In this document: positions 45,905-57,546 of the stretch, piece by piece | Numbering within the stretch: the first letter of the stretch is position 1 | How the letters are laid out: the number at the start of each line of letters is the position of its first letter | Source of the DNA: Leucocoprinus leucothites | Lineage: Eukaryota; Basidiomycota; Agaricomycetes; Agaricales; Agaricaceae | DNA: 64,000 nucleotides | Direction of reading: 5' to 3' | Assembly: GCA_013368445.1 (NCBI GenBank) | Contig: JAACJO010000027.1 | Coordinates: 62,001-126,000, forward strand | The notes under the pieces: model-generated | Database searches by the model: none | What the model was told of the DNA's origin: nothing | What the model saw: only the letters and a program-made list of their open reading frames with translations | Made by a program: the position numbers and the translations under genes

Positions 45905-46548
45905 TGTTATGTATATTGATTATATCTAGCATTTGTTCCATCTACAATATGAAGTCAATATTAGCTTTACTTAAGTAATATCACAATTATGTTTTCCTCT
46001 TATTTATTCTTGTATTTTCTAGTTTGTTTTGACTTGTTTACTTGATCTCATTATGACTCATTATGACTTGTTTGGTTTTGTTTGATGATATATGATTATT
46101 AAATATAGCTGTGCTATATTTAAACTTACCTTGTGATTGATCAGATGATCAAAGAAGAACTTCTAAAGTTTCTTTAACAGATTGTGTCTTATATAGTTTA
46201 ATTAGTGTTAAGGAAGCTGTATGCTTCTCTTCTTTCATTAGAAGCCCTTAGTCCTAGTTAATAATAGATACAGACTTGTATCATATATAAGTTGTCAACA
46301 TCTACCAAAGAGAAACATTGTTTCTACTTGGTTAGGTGGAGACTCAATACAAGCCTTTATCTATACAAAGTTGAATTGAACTTAAAGCTCTAAGATCTCA
46401 ATTACTGAAGTCTTTACTATTATAATCACCATATTATAACTCTGACTTAGTAAATGACTTTGTCGCTTACCAAGAAGGAGTCCCCTTTGATAAGATCAAC
46501 CCAATACTTATCATGCCAGCTTAGGACTGGGCTGGCGTCACTATAACA
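45905..46548 (+). repeat. 3' LTR of gypsy-1 (LTR-A), 644 bases
   Basis: Starts TGTTATGTATATTG and ends GTCACTATAACA. It is full length and similar to the solo copy at 60837-61477. The following TAATAT ... ACATAACA (46549-46606) is the remaining end of the minus-strand LTR-A that was the insertion target. Confidence 0.93.
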
Positions 46549-46606
46549 TAATATCAACTTATTTTATAAAGGAAACAAATGCTAGATATAATCAATATAC
46601 ATAACA
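46549..46606 (-). repeat. terminal fragment of the target LTR-A
   Basis: GGAAACAAATGCTAGATATA then ATCAATATACATAACA equals the end of LTR-A in minus orientation. It is the right-hand remainder of the LTR whose left part is 35017-36137. Confidence 0.8.
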
Positions 46607-47269
46607 CAACTGATAACTAGTTTATATACTATCATATTATATAACATGATAAGGCTATAGACAACATTGTACAAACAAGATCATTGGCATCATTCACTGA
46701 TGATGGGGGATCAAGTCTGTGTGATGGCAGACTTAGTGAGAGTTAAGTGAAGTCTGATAGATTAGACTTCATAATAGTGAAGGATATGGGTGTATACCCT
46801 TACAGCATGGATTGTGGAGTGACAAAGGCAAATCCACCCCTGATATCTTGAAGAGCTTGGCTTTTGGCATCTGAGGTGTTGGCACCACAGGGGTTGTATC
46901 ATGAGGCCACAACCAAGGAATCAAATGGTGAGACTGATAATGAGGAGATACTGTACAAGTCCAACATCAGTGGTGAAGTGAGTAGACAGGGGAGGAAGAT
47001 ATAAGCAATGTGTATCAGTAGATAAGGCTATTCCAGTGCAAGTAGTGCTGCAAAATACAGTGAGTGTGACAGCCTGTTTGGGAGAAGTTGAATACACCAC
47101 TGAGTGTAGTGAGACACACAGACCAGTTGACCATGAAGCATTCCTGAACAACAAGATACTTTTAAGTTTGTGCATTTGACATCCCAGGGACTATGGAAAG
47201 GCAATACCTCTCATAGCAAGCATGGATGATTTTGAATACATCTTGCATTGGCAGCACCTCAGGTACTTG
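46607..47269. other. no gene recognised
   Basis: A minus frame (47175-46921) is open for 84 codons. It lies downstream of the unknown gene at 47270-50460 but shows no family motif or clear frame continuity. Confidence 0.3.
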
Positions 47270-47547
47270 ACTAGAAAACTAGATTTAGGATGAGAGTGGC
47301 CAGTGTGCCAGGGAGGATGAGTCCAAAAAGGTCTAGTCTGTTGACAATTTTGAAGATGCAACATGAAATTAGTTGATAGTCAGGCTTGACATTCTTAATG
47401 AATCCAAGTTTCTGCACTTTATGCTTGGTCCAGAGGAGGTGGTGATAAGGGGTGAAGTAGCTGTATGTTCCATGGAGGTTTCCATGACAAGCGAAAAAGT
47501 GGCCAAACCATGCATGTCTGAACCTGCACTGTAAAGCTGGGACTTTA

Positions 47548-49096
47548 CAGTGGCTCAAAAAACTGTCCCAATGTTTTCGCATTTTGGACATATATGCTAA
47601 TACCAGGGCAGATATATGGCCTAGCATCCTGGAAATATTCACATAGGCACCTTGACATATTGGAAGTATATATTCCCATGATCACATGACCTTGTCCATC
47701 AATGAATTATCAATGAATTATCGAAAATATCTACTCATTGGCACAGTTTCTTGACCCTCTGTTATCTACCTACTCAATACTTTTGTATGACCTCCTCTTG
47801 CCCTGATAACTGCCTCAATCCTTCTGGGCATGCTTTCTATCAGCCTTTGGTACCTTTCTGCTGGAATCTTATTACACTCCTCCACTAGCCTCTCCCACAA
47901 TTCAAATACTCCCTTGGGTGGTCTTTCATATGCCTTCAGCTAGTCCTTCAGGTAGGTCCAGAGGTGTTCAATGGGATTTAGGTCAGGGGATTGTGCAGGC
48001 CATGATAGAACTTGAATGTTGTTGTCCACAAACCATTGTTGTCCCAGTTTTGAGGTGTGTTTTGGATCATTATCCTGCTGGAATATCCTCTCCTCTTCCT
48101 CTATCTCCAACTTTTCAAAGCTTTTCACCACCCCATTGTCCAAAATCTTGCAATATTGCACTGCATCCATATTCCCTTGAGCCTCTATCAGCTTTCCCAC
48201 CCCATTCCACCCCATACACCCCTACACCATCATGTTACCACCTCCTCCATGTTTGACAATAGGGAGAGTGGTTCTATCTAACAGTGGTTCCTCCCTCTCC
48301 TTCCAGGTATACACCTTCCATCTGACCCAATCCTGTTGATCTTTGTTTCATCTGTTCACAACACCCTCTTCCAGTCCTCCACTGTCCAATTCCTATGTTC
48401 ATGTGCAAAGTCAAGGCATTCCTCATGATGTTGCTTTTTGAGTAGAGGTTGTTTGATCTTGGTTACAGAGTGAAATCCATTATCCTTAAGGGTATTTCTA
48501 ACAGTTTGGGGTGTGACAGAGTCAGACAGAGTAGAGTTAATGAAATTTGTAGCCTGGACAGTATTGTTTAGCTTTCCAGAGGTTATTTGGTGAATTATTG
48601 CTTTTTTATCACAAGGAGAAAACTTAGAAGGACATCCTCCCAACAGTAGACTTGCCTAGACCAGTTTTATGTTTAATCTGACACAAGGGATAGCCATCTT
48701 TGAGAACAGAAGTGACTTGAGATTATTGGGTAGAGGGGATAGCTTTCATGATGTAGTGGTAGGAAGAAAGACAGTTGTAACCATCTCAACATGTCAAACA
48801 AGGTCACATGATCTTGTTTATTACTCCCATGCCTGCCCTGATGCTCCCCTGGCATGTTACAAGGTAGATACTGGGAGACTGACAGGGGTTCAAAAAACTG
48901 TCCCAATGAGTAGATATTTTCGATAATTCATTACTAATTCATTGATGCACAAGGTCATGTGACCATGGGAATATATGCTCCCAATATGTCAAGGTACCTG
49001 TGTGAGTATTCTCAGGATACTAGGCCATATATCTGCCCTGGTATTAGCAAATATGTCCAAAATGCGAAAACAGTGGGACAGTTTTTTGAGCCACTG
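47548..49096 (-). mobile_element. Tc1-type transposon copy 3, 1549 bases, internally deleted
   Basis: Ends as in copy 2. TA duplications are at 47546-47547 and 49097-49098. It is exactly 44 bases shorter than copy 2 because of one deletion near 48641 between two CCTCCC repeats. It disrupts the unknown gene 47270-50460. Confidence 0.95.
47760..48749 (-). pseudogene. Tc1 transposase, copy 3
   Basis: Degraded relative of copies 1 and 2. The 44-base deletion near 48641 removes the GRIKKEVDGDKENNKG region and shifts the frame. TGA replaces Trp in VLWTDETK (plus-strand TCA at 48353-48355), just before the first catalytic Asp. QQDNDPKHTS and PDLNPIEHLW are still readable (48215-47940). At the Lys-Arg-Pro site it has CAA (Gln). 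Confidence 0.92.
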
Positions 49097-50479
49097 TACT
49101 TCCTGCCTTAGGTGTAGATTCTTCCACCAACTGACCACTCTCAGTTGGTGTCATTTTGATATCAGTCAAAGGAGAAGAACCACCAGATATAGCATCTAGT
49201 AGTGGGGTGTCATATGGAAGCTCACTAGCATTGTCTGGTGGTTGTAGAGACAGCAAGTTCACCTGCATGGTGGACTCTTTGGTTGAAGGTGGCACAGGCA
49301 CCATATGACTCAAGTGTGACAAGGATGCCATGAAAGATGTCAATGGAGGCTGGAAATGATTGGGTCTGAAGGTCCACCCATTTGTTACTTCCCAGTAGTC
49401 TCATATCAACTCTGGGTACCACCTATTCTGTAGCACCATAGGAATGGGGCACACACCCACATAATGCCATGCTGGGTGGGATATCACTCACATGTCCCCA
49501 TCTTCTTGCAAGGCCTCTACTCTGTCCTTGAAGAAGTAGAATTGGATAAGATCAACATCACTTGGTAGCAGCCATCCATCCCATTTGGAGATGGCTGGGG
49601 GTATCCCATGATTCTGCAGCCTTGCAAGTTGATTGTCATCATAGCCATCAAGCATAGCTTGATGGTTAGGTGTATCAATGTAGGTAGAGTTCATATACTG
49701 AACTCCAAAGATGTAGGTATGGTCAATCTCCACAGGATCAACCCCATGGTATATTAATACCTCAGATATTGATTCAAGGTTCAGATTGTGCCCTTGCCCT
49801 AGGGCAAGAGCCAGTCATTGAACATACCAGTGTTCTCCCATTTGCATGACAAAAGGTGGGTCAGGATACCTGGTGTTCCATTGCTCAATATGCTCCCTAT
49901 ACAGGTTTGGAGTAGCCATTAGAATGGGCATCAACCATGTAAAGGTTGCATGAGTGTTGCAAGTATGATGAGACTCATGAGGAGCAAATATCTGGACCCA
50001 CATGTATCCATACATTGTGTCAACATTCAGGGCACATCAATGGTCCATGATTAACCCATAGATTAAGTTCCCCAATCCAGGGATCTTGTGGGCTAATACA
50101 AACCTGCCTAGCATGTTCAGGTTGAAAATGTCTTCATCAGTGGGTTGGGTAACACCCATCCCCCTGGTCTGGTTTCACAGATTTCCTGTCTGTGTGATGT
50201 CTTGGTTTCTGGTCACCTTTGTGGCTATACAGTCCTTGATGGGCATTGTCAACCCTGATGGCCATTGCTGAGAGTCAAACCTGGTCTGATGGACCAGGTA
50301 TGTCATGGAGTCATCCCAGCTGTACTCCTTAGTCTGCTGGGTGATCCCATAAAGCTCTAACAATAGCACATACCCTTTAGCACATTGCCAAATGTGTGCA
50401 TCATTGTCATTGTGGACAAACCTTACAAGGTCATCTACTGCTGCAGGGCACATGGGGAGCCCATGTCTAGTGTTACAGG

Positions 50480-50923
50480 CATTAACTGATTTGGTCTACA
50501 AGAAAGATGACAGGCAGTGCAAATTGGAATTCAACACTGAAGGAATAGTAGACAGAGAGTCAGAGTGGAATCTTAGTCAATATTCAGAATGCCTAATACC
50601 TGCACAAGTAGTGACATATTTAAGATAACATGAGATCAGACAAATAACACATAAATATCACAAAACTCACAATGTAATGATAAACAAATAAACAGATAAA
50701 CAAAAGATAAATAGACAATGACAGATGCAATGCAACAGAGAACAATGAACAGAAATGGAATAGCAGAAATGAATATGAGCACAGATGAAAAGCAGATAAA
50801 ATAATGAGTAGAAAAAGGATGTGAAATATTTATAGAATTAGTAAATAATAAAATTGCTGGAATCAGAAGTTGAAAGAATAGTTGGAGCTTGAATCAGAGA
50901 GGTCACAATTGCATATTGTGACA
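50480..50923 (-). repeat. LTR of family B, minus orientation, truncated
   Basis: The complement of LTR-B from the GACAGGCAGTGxxAATTGGAA region to the terminal ...TTGCATATTGTGACA (50923). About 100 bases of the LTR end are missing at the left. It lies between the unknown gene and the LINE relic. Confidence 0.8.
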
Positions 50924-50929
50924 AGTGTC

Positions 50930-52200
50930 CTATAAGGTAGTGAGAGAAAAAATTTACAAGGTGGGGGGCAAACTCCTGTCATCACAATATATCAGTCAAA
51001 ATTTCATGATTGAGGGAGGGGAAGAGTTGGGTGGTATCAAAGGCACAAACACTTGTAATCATACCTTTGGATCACCCAGCCCAAATGATGTGAGTGAGGA
51101 ATACACCAGCATCCTCTGTAGATCATTGAATGACTCCTCCCATCTGGTTGGGGTGGAGGGCTCCTGTAGAGACCACCTCAAATTGCTTGCAGTGGGCAAT
51201 CATCTTCTCAATAAGTTTCCTCAGAGTGTTTAGTAGGAAAATAGGTTGAAATGCTTTAGGGGTATTATAGGCCAGTTTGTTCAGCTTGGGAATGATGATA
51301 GAGACTGAGTCCTTGAAGTGACTCAGCCAATGAGAAAGATGGACACATGTGTTAGCAATAAGGATAATATTCTTGAGGCATTTGTCAGATGCAACAATAT
51401 CCTTTAAGTGTATCCACAAAACATGATCAGGCCCAAGTGCTGAGGAGTTAGTATATGAAGATAGGGATTTGGTGAGTTCAAGGATGGAAAAGTCAGCCCA
51501 GGAACAAGTGAGGAGAGATTTGATTTCATTTAAGATTTGAGGGCTTACCAGTCAGCCCAATGCAGAATTATAAGACAAATGGAGGGCATTCCATAAGTCA
51601 GGTAGGTTGTTGCATGGGTGTCCTTGATAATGAATGCCTTCAATTGCTGGGAGTTTACACTACTTAACCCATTCCATCAGGTTCCATGGGCATGTGTTAG
51701 TGGTGGCAATTTCATAAATGCACTCATCAAAGAGGAAACATTTGGTGGCTTGAGTGGCTGCCCTAAATACTTCATCAGGAAAAACCTCCCATGCATTTTG
51801 GGGAGGATAAAGCCAAATATCCTGGTGTCAGCCCCAAAAGCAGGGGGCATCCAAATTAGGTCTATGTTCTCCAGATCCAGGGGCAAAACAGACTCATTTG
51901 TAGCTAATATCTGGTGTCATGCCAAATCCCTCTAACTTTTTACAGTACAGGATTACAGTCTGTATTCACTCATAAACAGCAAAGAATATATGCCTAGTTT
52001 GCACAGATCTGGGAGTCCCAGAATTATTGCAGAAACAAAATGTAGTATTATACACAAGTTGTTGATTGTAATATACAAAGACTGGTAGTGCAAGTAAGGA
52101 GTGAATGGGCATAATGAATGGGAGTCTCTTGCATTTCACAGATGAATGGCCAGTGTGAGGATTGGTACCAATGACCACCAGGCAAGAGTCTTTGATCATG
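50930..52200 (-). pseudogene. LINE relic (LINE-3), RT N-terminal part
   Basis: The minus-strand frames 51500-51123 read NSSALGPDHVLWIHLKDIV, DKCLKNIILIANTCVHLSHW, SHFKDSVSIIIPKLNKLAYN, KAFQPIFLLNTLRKLIEKMI and GALHPNQMGG. This is the beginning of a non-LTR retrotransposon RT (the '(S/A)PGPD...W' and 'IIPKP.K..Y..PK.FRPI.LLNT' motifs), with PGPD changed to LGPD. Upstream (51886-51677 and 52199-51966) are linker fragments. The rest of RT, including the catalytic centre, is absent; the 3' side stops at the LTR-B fragment. Confidence 0.75.
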
Positions 52201-52429
52201 ACTTAGTGCTGGCAGCTGACCCCATCAACAGATAAGGTAAGTAGCAGGATCAAAGTCAAATATACACATACAATGCATCCACCTTAGTTGCTAGGTCTGG
52301 CATTCTTTATCATCTCAAAGGTTCCACTGCCACAACACATCAGAATTTGTTTCTAGTGCCATACTCTACATTACACAAGGACTCACTCAACCTTACAGAC
52401 TCCTTCCCACCTTTTCTCCTGCACATATA

Positions 52430-52806
52430 TCCACTATGACTGAGACTCTGCCCAGTGGAACCCAAGAAGCCCAGCCACAGCAGATGCAGCTGCTGGCAAC
52501 CAGCCATTATAAACATCAACTTGATTGACACCCACTGTGACTTGATCATTCTAGACACCAACACAGCCACCTGGTCTGAAGTGGCCCTACTCAATTGGGA
52601 GGAACACATTGGAAGGTTTGACATAGAAGAAGAAAGATTTGATGTCAATTGGGATGAGTACAATTGGACAGATGTCATCAGAAGGATAAGAAGGAATGGT
52701 TTCACAGTTTGATTTGGAATGGACTAATGAGATAGATGAACAGACAATGATCATTTCACCAACATCACATTTGGGTTTGAACAATTGGATATCTAACTCT
52801 GATAGC
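52430..52806 (+). other. possible coding remnant of unknown origin
   Basis: A plus frame (52455-52712) reads ININLIDTHCDLIILDTNTA then TWSEVALLNWEEHIGRFDIE and NWDEYNWTDVIRRIRRNG, acidic and protein-like. No family is recognised. It abuts the gypsy-2 LTR and may be host or transposon sequence. Confidence 0.25.
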
Positions 52807-53263
52807 TGTCACATCAGTGGACAGATTAGTATTTATCAGAATTGTGATTGTGATATGGGACTTGTAGTTGTAGTTTCATAGGTTGATATTGTTTCAGATA
52901 TTTAGTATTTAAGGACCTTGTATTAGGAAGATTAAACCTAAGTTTAATCTTTCCTTTGTTTCCCAGAATTACTTGTGTTTACTTGCCCTGCCTTGAGTCC
53001 ACTTGTAACATTGTTGTTGTCTCAAACCTCATGCTACCTTTGACTTACCTCAAGTCATCTTGGCCTTCTCTTACTGGGCTTTCAAAAATACTCAAGCTCT
53101 TTAATTGAAGTAGGTTAAAGACCAGTTAGTAGCTGTCTTACATAACCCAATCACATGTTGTGACATGTGACATTACTAGGCACTCTGACTGTAAATCTTA
53201 ACAATAAGATTAAACTTCCTACTATGCTGATCCCAGTAGTATTCCCACAACAAACCTGTCACA
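52807..53263 (+). repeat. probable 5' LTR of gypsy-2 (LTR-C), 457 bases
   Basis: Begins TGTCACATCAGTGG and ends CAAACCTGTCACA, followed by TTTGGTTCTCATTGCC as likely primer site. It contains a TATTTAAGG promoter-like motif at 52908. No second copy exists in the window to confirm the boundaries. Confidence 0.5.
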
Positions 53264-54105
53264 TTTGGTTCTCATTGCCTAGTTGCTGTGCCATCTGACA
53301 TCTCTTATGAGCTAGTATTGCCTTGCACTACACTCGAAGAAATCCTTGGACTAGTATTGCTTCACACTATCCCTGAGCAGAACACTGAACTGATCTATAA
53401 CTGGCAAGCCTCTAATTAGGAATCATGCCTGAGAGTTATACATCACCCCTGGCACATGCCAAAGAACCAACCTGATTCCTTGCATACAAACTACAAAGGC
53501 AGCCAATCAGAAGAGTCCAACCATGAATGTTCAACTAGTAGACTAATGTCATCTAAAGAACCCAAATCACTATCATGGATCAGCAAGATCAATGATTAAA
53601 CCAAAAACTATTCAGATTACAAATCTGACAAAAACCCAAATTCATCTAACTCTATTGATTCTATTTTTAGAACTAATATCACACCTGATACTCAACAACA
53701 TATAATCAAATTAATACTCCAATGACACCCATCCATTGTTGTTTGTGAATGCCCAAAAGCTCATCTTCCAACAATCATAGAAGAGCAGACCCCCCACATC
53801 CTGCAGCATACCTCTCCAAAAAATTCCAAAGTCATTTCCACCCTGAGAACAAGCCACAAGAATCAACTAGTGGAAACTCACCAGTTGAAACCTGAGAATC
53901 CCAGAACACCCTCTTCTCATAACAACTCCCAGATCTTCCAACCCCTTCCACAAAACCCTCATTACTCCCAGCTATCCAAAGACAGAGAAGTAGACAACAT
54001 AAAGAAGAACACCAATCCCATCTCAACAAAACCTTCACTAGACTTGAAAACCTTGCCCAGACAGAACCACCTGGACTCCAATTGAAACCAATTGAAACCT
54101 AAGAA

Positions 54106-55545
54106 ATGCCTTCACAAGGATCTTCCACTGTTACTGCCCCATCCCAATCAGATTCTGAACTCTCCTACAGATCTCAGAGAGCAGGATCACAAATGGAAGC
54201 CAGTGAATCTAATCAAGGAGCTGAAGTCTTGGCAGCAAACACATTCAGATATAGAGCAAACAATCCAGAATACAATGTCTATCAACCAGTATCACAAGGT
54301 TTCAAATGGAAAGGACCACCTGGAAATCCAGACAGAGGAGAAAGGTGGAGGAGGTGGAGGAGGAGGTGGAGGAGGATTCTTTGGACAACCACAACCACAA
54401 CAACCCCAACACTACAATAGAGGAGTCAAATATGACTTACCCAAAGAATTCAATGGCACTGCTCAGGATTATCAAAGATGGAAAGAGCAACTCACATTGT
54501 ACTTCTTGGCCAACTGCAATCAATTCCCATCTGACCATGACACCATCATCTGTGCATTATACAACATGGGAGAAGGAGCAAGCTTCTGGAGGAGAGACTT
54601 CCTTGCCCACCATATGCAAAATGGAGTACCTACCTTCAGTACCACTGATGCATTTTGGCAAGCCTTGGATCAATCATTCCTACCCTTCAATGAAGGAGAA
54701 AGTTTCCTTAGAAAATGGCTTGTACTCAAACAAATGCAAAGACCCATTGAGGCCTACATCATGGAGTTCCAAATCCTGGCTAACCAAGCCAGAGTCTGAG
54801 AAACCCAACAACTCATTCATCAACTCAGAGAAGGTCTTGACCCAAGCCTTGCAATCTGTGCTATTTCAAAACATCCAGGAAACAACTTGGAGGAATGGTT
54901 CACAGCAGCCTGTGCAGTAGAGGAAACCGAAAGAATGGAGGCAGACTATTATTGAAGACACCCCCAGATATACTCCAGGAGAAACATGGCAAAACCAAAA
55001 AGGCACAATTATCACCAGAGTCAAGGCTACATCCCACCCCAACCTCATTAGGACCCAAATGCAATGGACATCAATACTATGGAAGCATTACTTCAGAACT
55101 TCACAATTTCTCAAAGCTACCAACAAAATGATGACTCATCATCTGACAAGAGCAAAAGCAACAATGACAATCATCAGGAGAACATTAAACAATCAATCCT
55201 ACAAGCATTTGATACAATCCTTTCTACATGCCAAAAAGGAAGCCTTAGGAAAGGAACATGCTTTGAATGCAAGTAAACTGGACACTTTGCCAGAGATTGT
55301 CCCAAATGTAAATCATGCCTTTCAAAACTCCCCAGAAGCTCTCAATCCAAAAATGCCAAGCATAAGCGACCCATATTGCCTATCAAGCCACCCAATAATG
55401 ACAAGAAGGCACAAAGATGCTTCCAAAGTATGCAACTCAATGAAATCATCCAAAGTATTCCAGATGATGAAAAAGTTGTAAATGTCTACAATGAACATGC
55501 TGGCCAACCTGGATTTGTCCATTGAGAAATCCAGGATTTTGCCTC
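54106..55545 (+). pseudogene. gypsy-2 Gag with frameshift at a glycine repeat
   Basis: The natural N-terminus is MPSQGSSTVTAPSQSDSELS ... YQPVSQGFKWKGPPGNP in one frame. At the GGTGGAGGA repeat (54344-54378) coding moves to the next frame, giving a poly-Gly run and FFGQPQPQQPQ. The capsid part is KEFNGTAQDYQRWKEQLTLY, LYNMGEGASFWRRDFLAHHM and FLRKWLVLKQMQRPIEAYIM. A zinc knuckle CFECK-TGHFARDCP (55259-55305) has TAA for the expected Gln. TGA after NQARV, ADYY and GFVH fits Arg, and TAG after PPQPH fits Gln. Confidence 0.8.
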
Positions 55546-55699
55546 AGATGATTAGCATCCACATCTAACTCATCAAAACCCTCTACCAGACAGTGCATAC
55601 CCTCTTATTTATCTTCTCACTCTTTGACCCCAGATTCCAACAGACCTATTTATTTCTTGAATGGACTACAGAATGATAGCTACCCCAGACCAAAGACTT

Positions 55700-56518
55700 C
55701 AACCTGACTCTCTTATTTAAACAACATTTCCCTTACTCCTATGCAATCCAACACTCTTTACCTTCCCCTAAAAGTGCACCTACCAGAGAGAACCATGGAT
55801 ACTTTAGCACTCCTTGATTCAGGAGCTGGAGCTGATCTTGTTGATCAAGATCTCATTAACAAATAAAAACTTCCAAGAAGAAAACTCCTGAAACCCCTTG
55901 CCATCAGGAATGGAGACAGATCAGTTATAGAAAACACATCTATCACTGATTACATAGTGATCAAAACTACTGTCTATGGAAAATGAATCAAAACCAATGC
56001 AATCATCACAAATCTAGGATAACCTAGAATAATCTACAGAATCCCATGGTTTTTGAAACACAACCCAGATGTAGATTGGACCAAGAAAACACTTTCTTGG
56101 CAATCTTATATTGAAAACCAGGAATTCACAGCCTTACTCGATTCAGCATTTCCCAATGCAATCAGCTTGGATGAACTCAATCTGTCAGGACAACACTTCA
56201 ATGAGTTCAACACCAAAACATCACACTCTCAGGCTTTCACTCAACCACACAGAGAAAAGAAAGAAACTGATCCCATGAAAATAGTACCCCATTACTTTCA
56301 TGAATTCCTCAATCTCTTCAGTGAAAAGAAAAGTGAAAGATTCCCTCCATCTTGAACCTATGACCATAAAATCGAGATGAAACTATCATTTCAACCCAAA
56401 GCTTTTCCTTCCTACAAACTATCATATGGAGAAACCCTCAAACTCGACAAATTCATCAAAGAAAACCTACAAAAGGGATACATCAGACCATTGAAGTCAC
56501 TAATGGCTTCTCCTTTCA
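55700..56518 (+). pseudogene. gypsy-2 protease and RT N-terminus
   Basis: YLPLKVHLPERTMDTLALLD then SGAGADLVDQDLI: the protease Asp is intact here. LKHNPDVDWTKKTLSW follows the flap region, then IVPHYFHEFLNLFSEK, YDHKIEMKLSF, DKFIKENLQKGYIRPLKSLM and ASPF, where the LINE poly(T) begins. Stops TAA after LINK and TGA after PPS (Arg expected) break the frame. Confidence 0.85.
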
Positions 56519-56922
56519 TTTTTTTTTTTCATTTTTTTTTTTGGTGGAGCATTGTGATCTCAGGCAGCTGACAACCCACTTGCAAGGTAGACCGGCTTTC
56601 CTTGTACATCAGCCCCCATTCTCCGCTATTTGTGTCTTTCTTTTGACATTTAGGAAAATTCACCCTAGAGAAATGCAGATTACACATGCCTGTGGCAGTG
56701 TGGGGCTCCAGCTCATGATGTGTTGTCAGGGGTCCACTACTGTGGATTGAAGAGTTGTCTACCCACTAAAACCCCAGTTGGCCTTGGCCATTGCTCAGGA
56801 AGTTTTTTCTCATCCTGGAGCAATCCCTGCCATGTACTGATAACAAGGTCTTCTTTAATGGCTTTCTTGTCAAACTTGTGAGAGTTTGATAGTATGCAAT
56901 CCATTCTCAGTCTGTGGTTGAT

Positions 56923-57510
56923 TCAATGCATGATAAGGCTCTTGATCTGGTTTGGCCTGGGGAGTTTTGTCAGGTTGTTGTTGTTCTGAATGACTCTCTC
57001 ACATCTCAGTCTCCATATCACATGTGCTCTTTCTGATATTAGGATTTGGTAGAGATGTGTTTTTGCCAGGTCAGTTTTGTTGATTTCATTTTTGAATGAA
57101 ATTGATGCTATTCCAAAGGTCTCACTGATTTGTGCGTCATTCCACTCCTCATTGGAGAATTTTTCTTTCCAAATTTTCTTCATAGTGTTCCATATCTGTA
57201 TTCTCCCTGGGGCCTTGCACCTGCAGTAGATGTGGTCGAGGGTTTCTAGTTGGGCCCATGGGACACATAGTGCTCTATCTCTGATTTCAGGTTTCTCTGA
57301 TTTCAGCCAATACTCTCCAATCTTGAATGCTCCTCTGATGGACTTATAGATGAATTCTTTGTGTTTTCTTACTATATTCCGGGATTGTTTTAGTGAGTGC
57401 CATATTTTTGTGGATGGAGGGGTTACTCTGTTTCTTTCCTTTAGGTCCAACCTGATTATCTCTATATTATTTTTGGTGGATTGTGATGGTGAGCTCTTGA
57501 TTTTTTTCAA
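56923..57510 (-). pseudogene. LINE-2 C-terminal zinc-binding region
   Basis: 195 codons: ERNRVTPPSTKIWHSLKQSR, FKIGEYWLKSEKPEIRDRAL, CVPWAQLETLDHIYCRCKAP, then RIQIWNTMKKIWKEKF and SERAHVIWRLRCERVIQNNN. It matches the zf-RVT-like tail of fungal LINEs (C...ETxxHIxxxC). It is open throughout, the best preserved part of the element. Confidence 0.8.
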
Positions 57511-57546
57511 TTTGGTGACAATAGGCTACTGCTTGCATGATTGTGC

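Larger units (their letters stand above)
36138..46548 (+). mobile_element. chromodomain-containing Ty3/gypsy retrotransposon (gypsy-1), full length but degenerate
   Basis: Order: 5' LTR (36138-36727, first bases lost), primer-binding site (36728-36744), leader, gag (37295-39487), pol with protease, RT, RNase H, integrase and chromodomain (39478-44489), an extra ORF (44505-45854), polypurine tract (45892-45900), 3' LTR (45905-46548). Tc1 copy 2 sits in the RT. Integrase plus chromodomain places it among the chromoviruses; self-priming features suggest the Tf1/sushi type. In-frame stops and catalytic changes make this copy non-autonomous. Confidence 0.93.
47270..50460 (-). pseudogene. unknown gene split by Tc1 copy 3
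   Basis: I do not recognise the family. From the 5' side: MCPAAVDDLVRFVHNDNDAH, WQCAKGYVLLLELYGI, MYGYMWVQIFAPHESHH, ATPNLYREHIEQWNTRYPDP, then EIDHTYIFGVQYMNSTYI, WDGWLLPSDVDLIQFYFFKD, HPAWHYVGVCPIPMV, and a Ser/Pro/Thr-rich linker ending TPKAGS. After removal of Tc1 copy 3 and one TA the frame goes on as KVPALQCRFRHAWFGHFF and TPYHHLLWTKHKVQKL, to 47271. In-frame TGA follow TGNL, MDH, WYVQ, GDM and PELI, all sites where CGA Arg would restore the frame. No introns are needed, so it may be a retroelement or transposon protein. Confidence 0.5.
52807..56518 (+). mobile_element. Ty3/gypsy retrotransposon gypsy-2, 5' part
   Basis: Probable 5' LTR 52807-53263 (LTR-C, TGTCACATCAG ... CCTGTCACA), leader, gag (54106-55545), protease and RT start (55700-56518). 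It is then cut by a LINE poly(A) tail at 56519. The remainder of pol and the 3' LTR are not in the window. It is related to but distinct from gypsy-1. Confidence 0.8.

Noticed and set aside
55716..55722. TTTAAAC frameshift heptamer in gypsy-2
   Set aside because: Its codon phase corresponds to the pol frame already, not to the gag frame, so a -1 slip there would leave pol.
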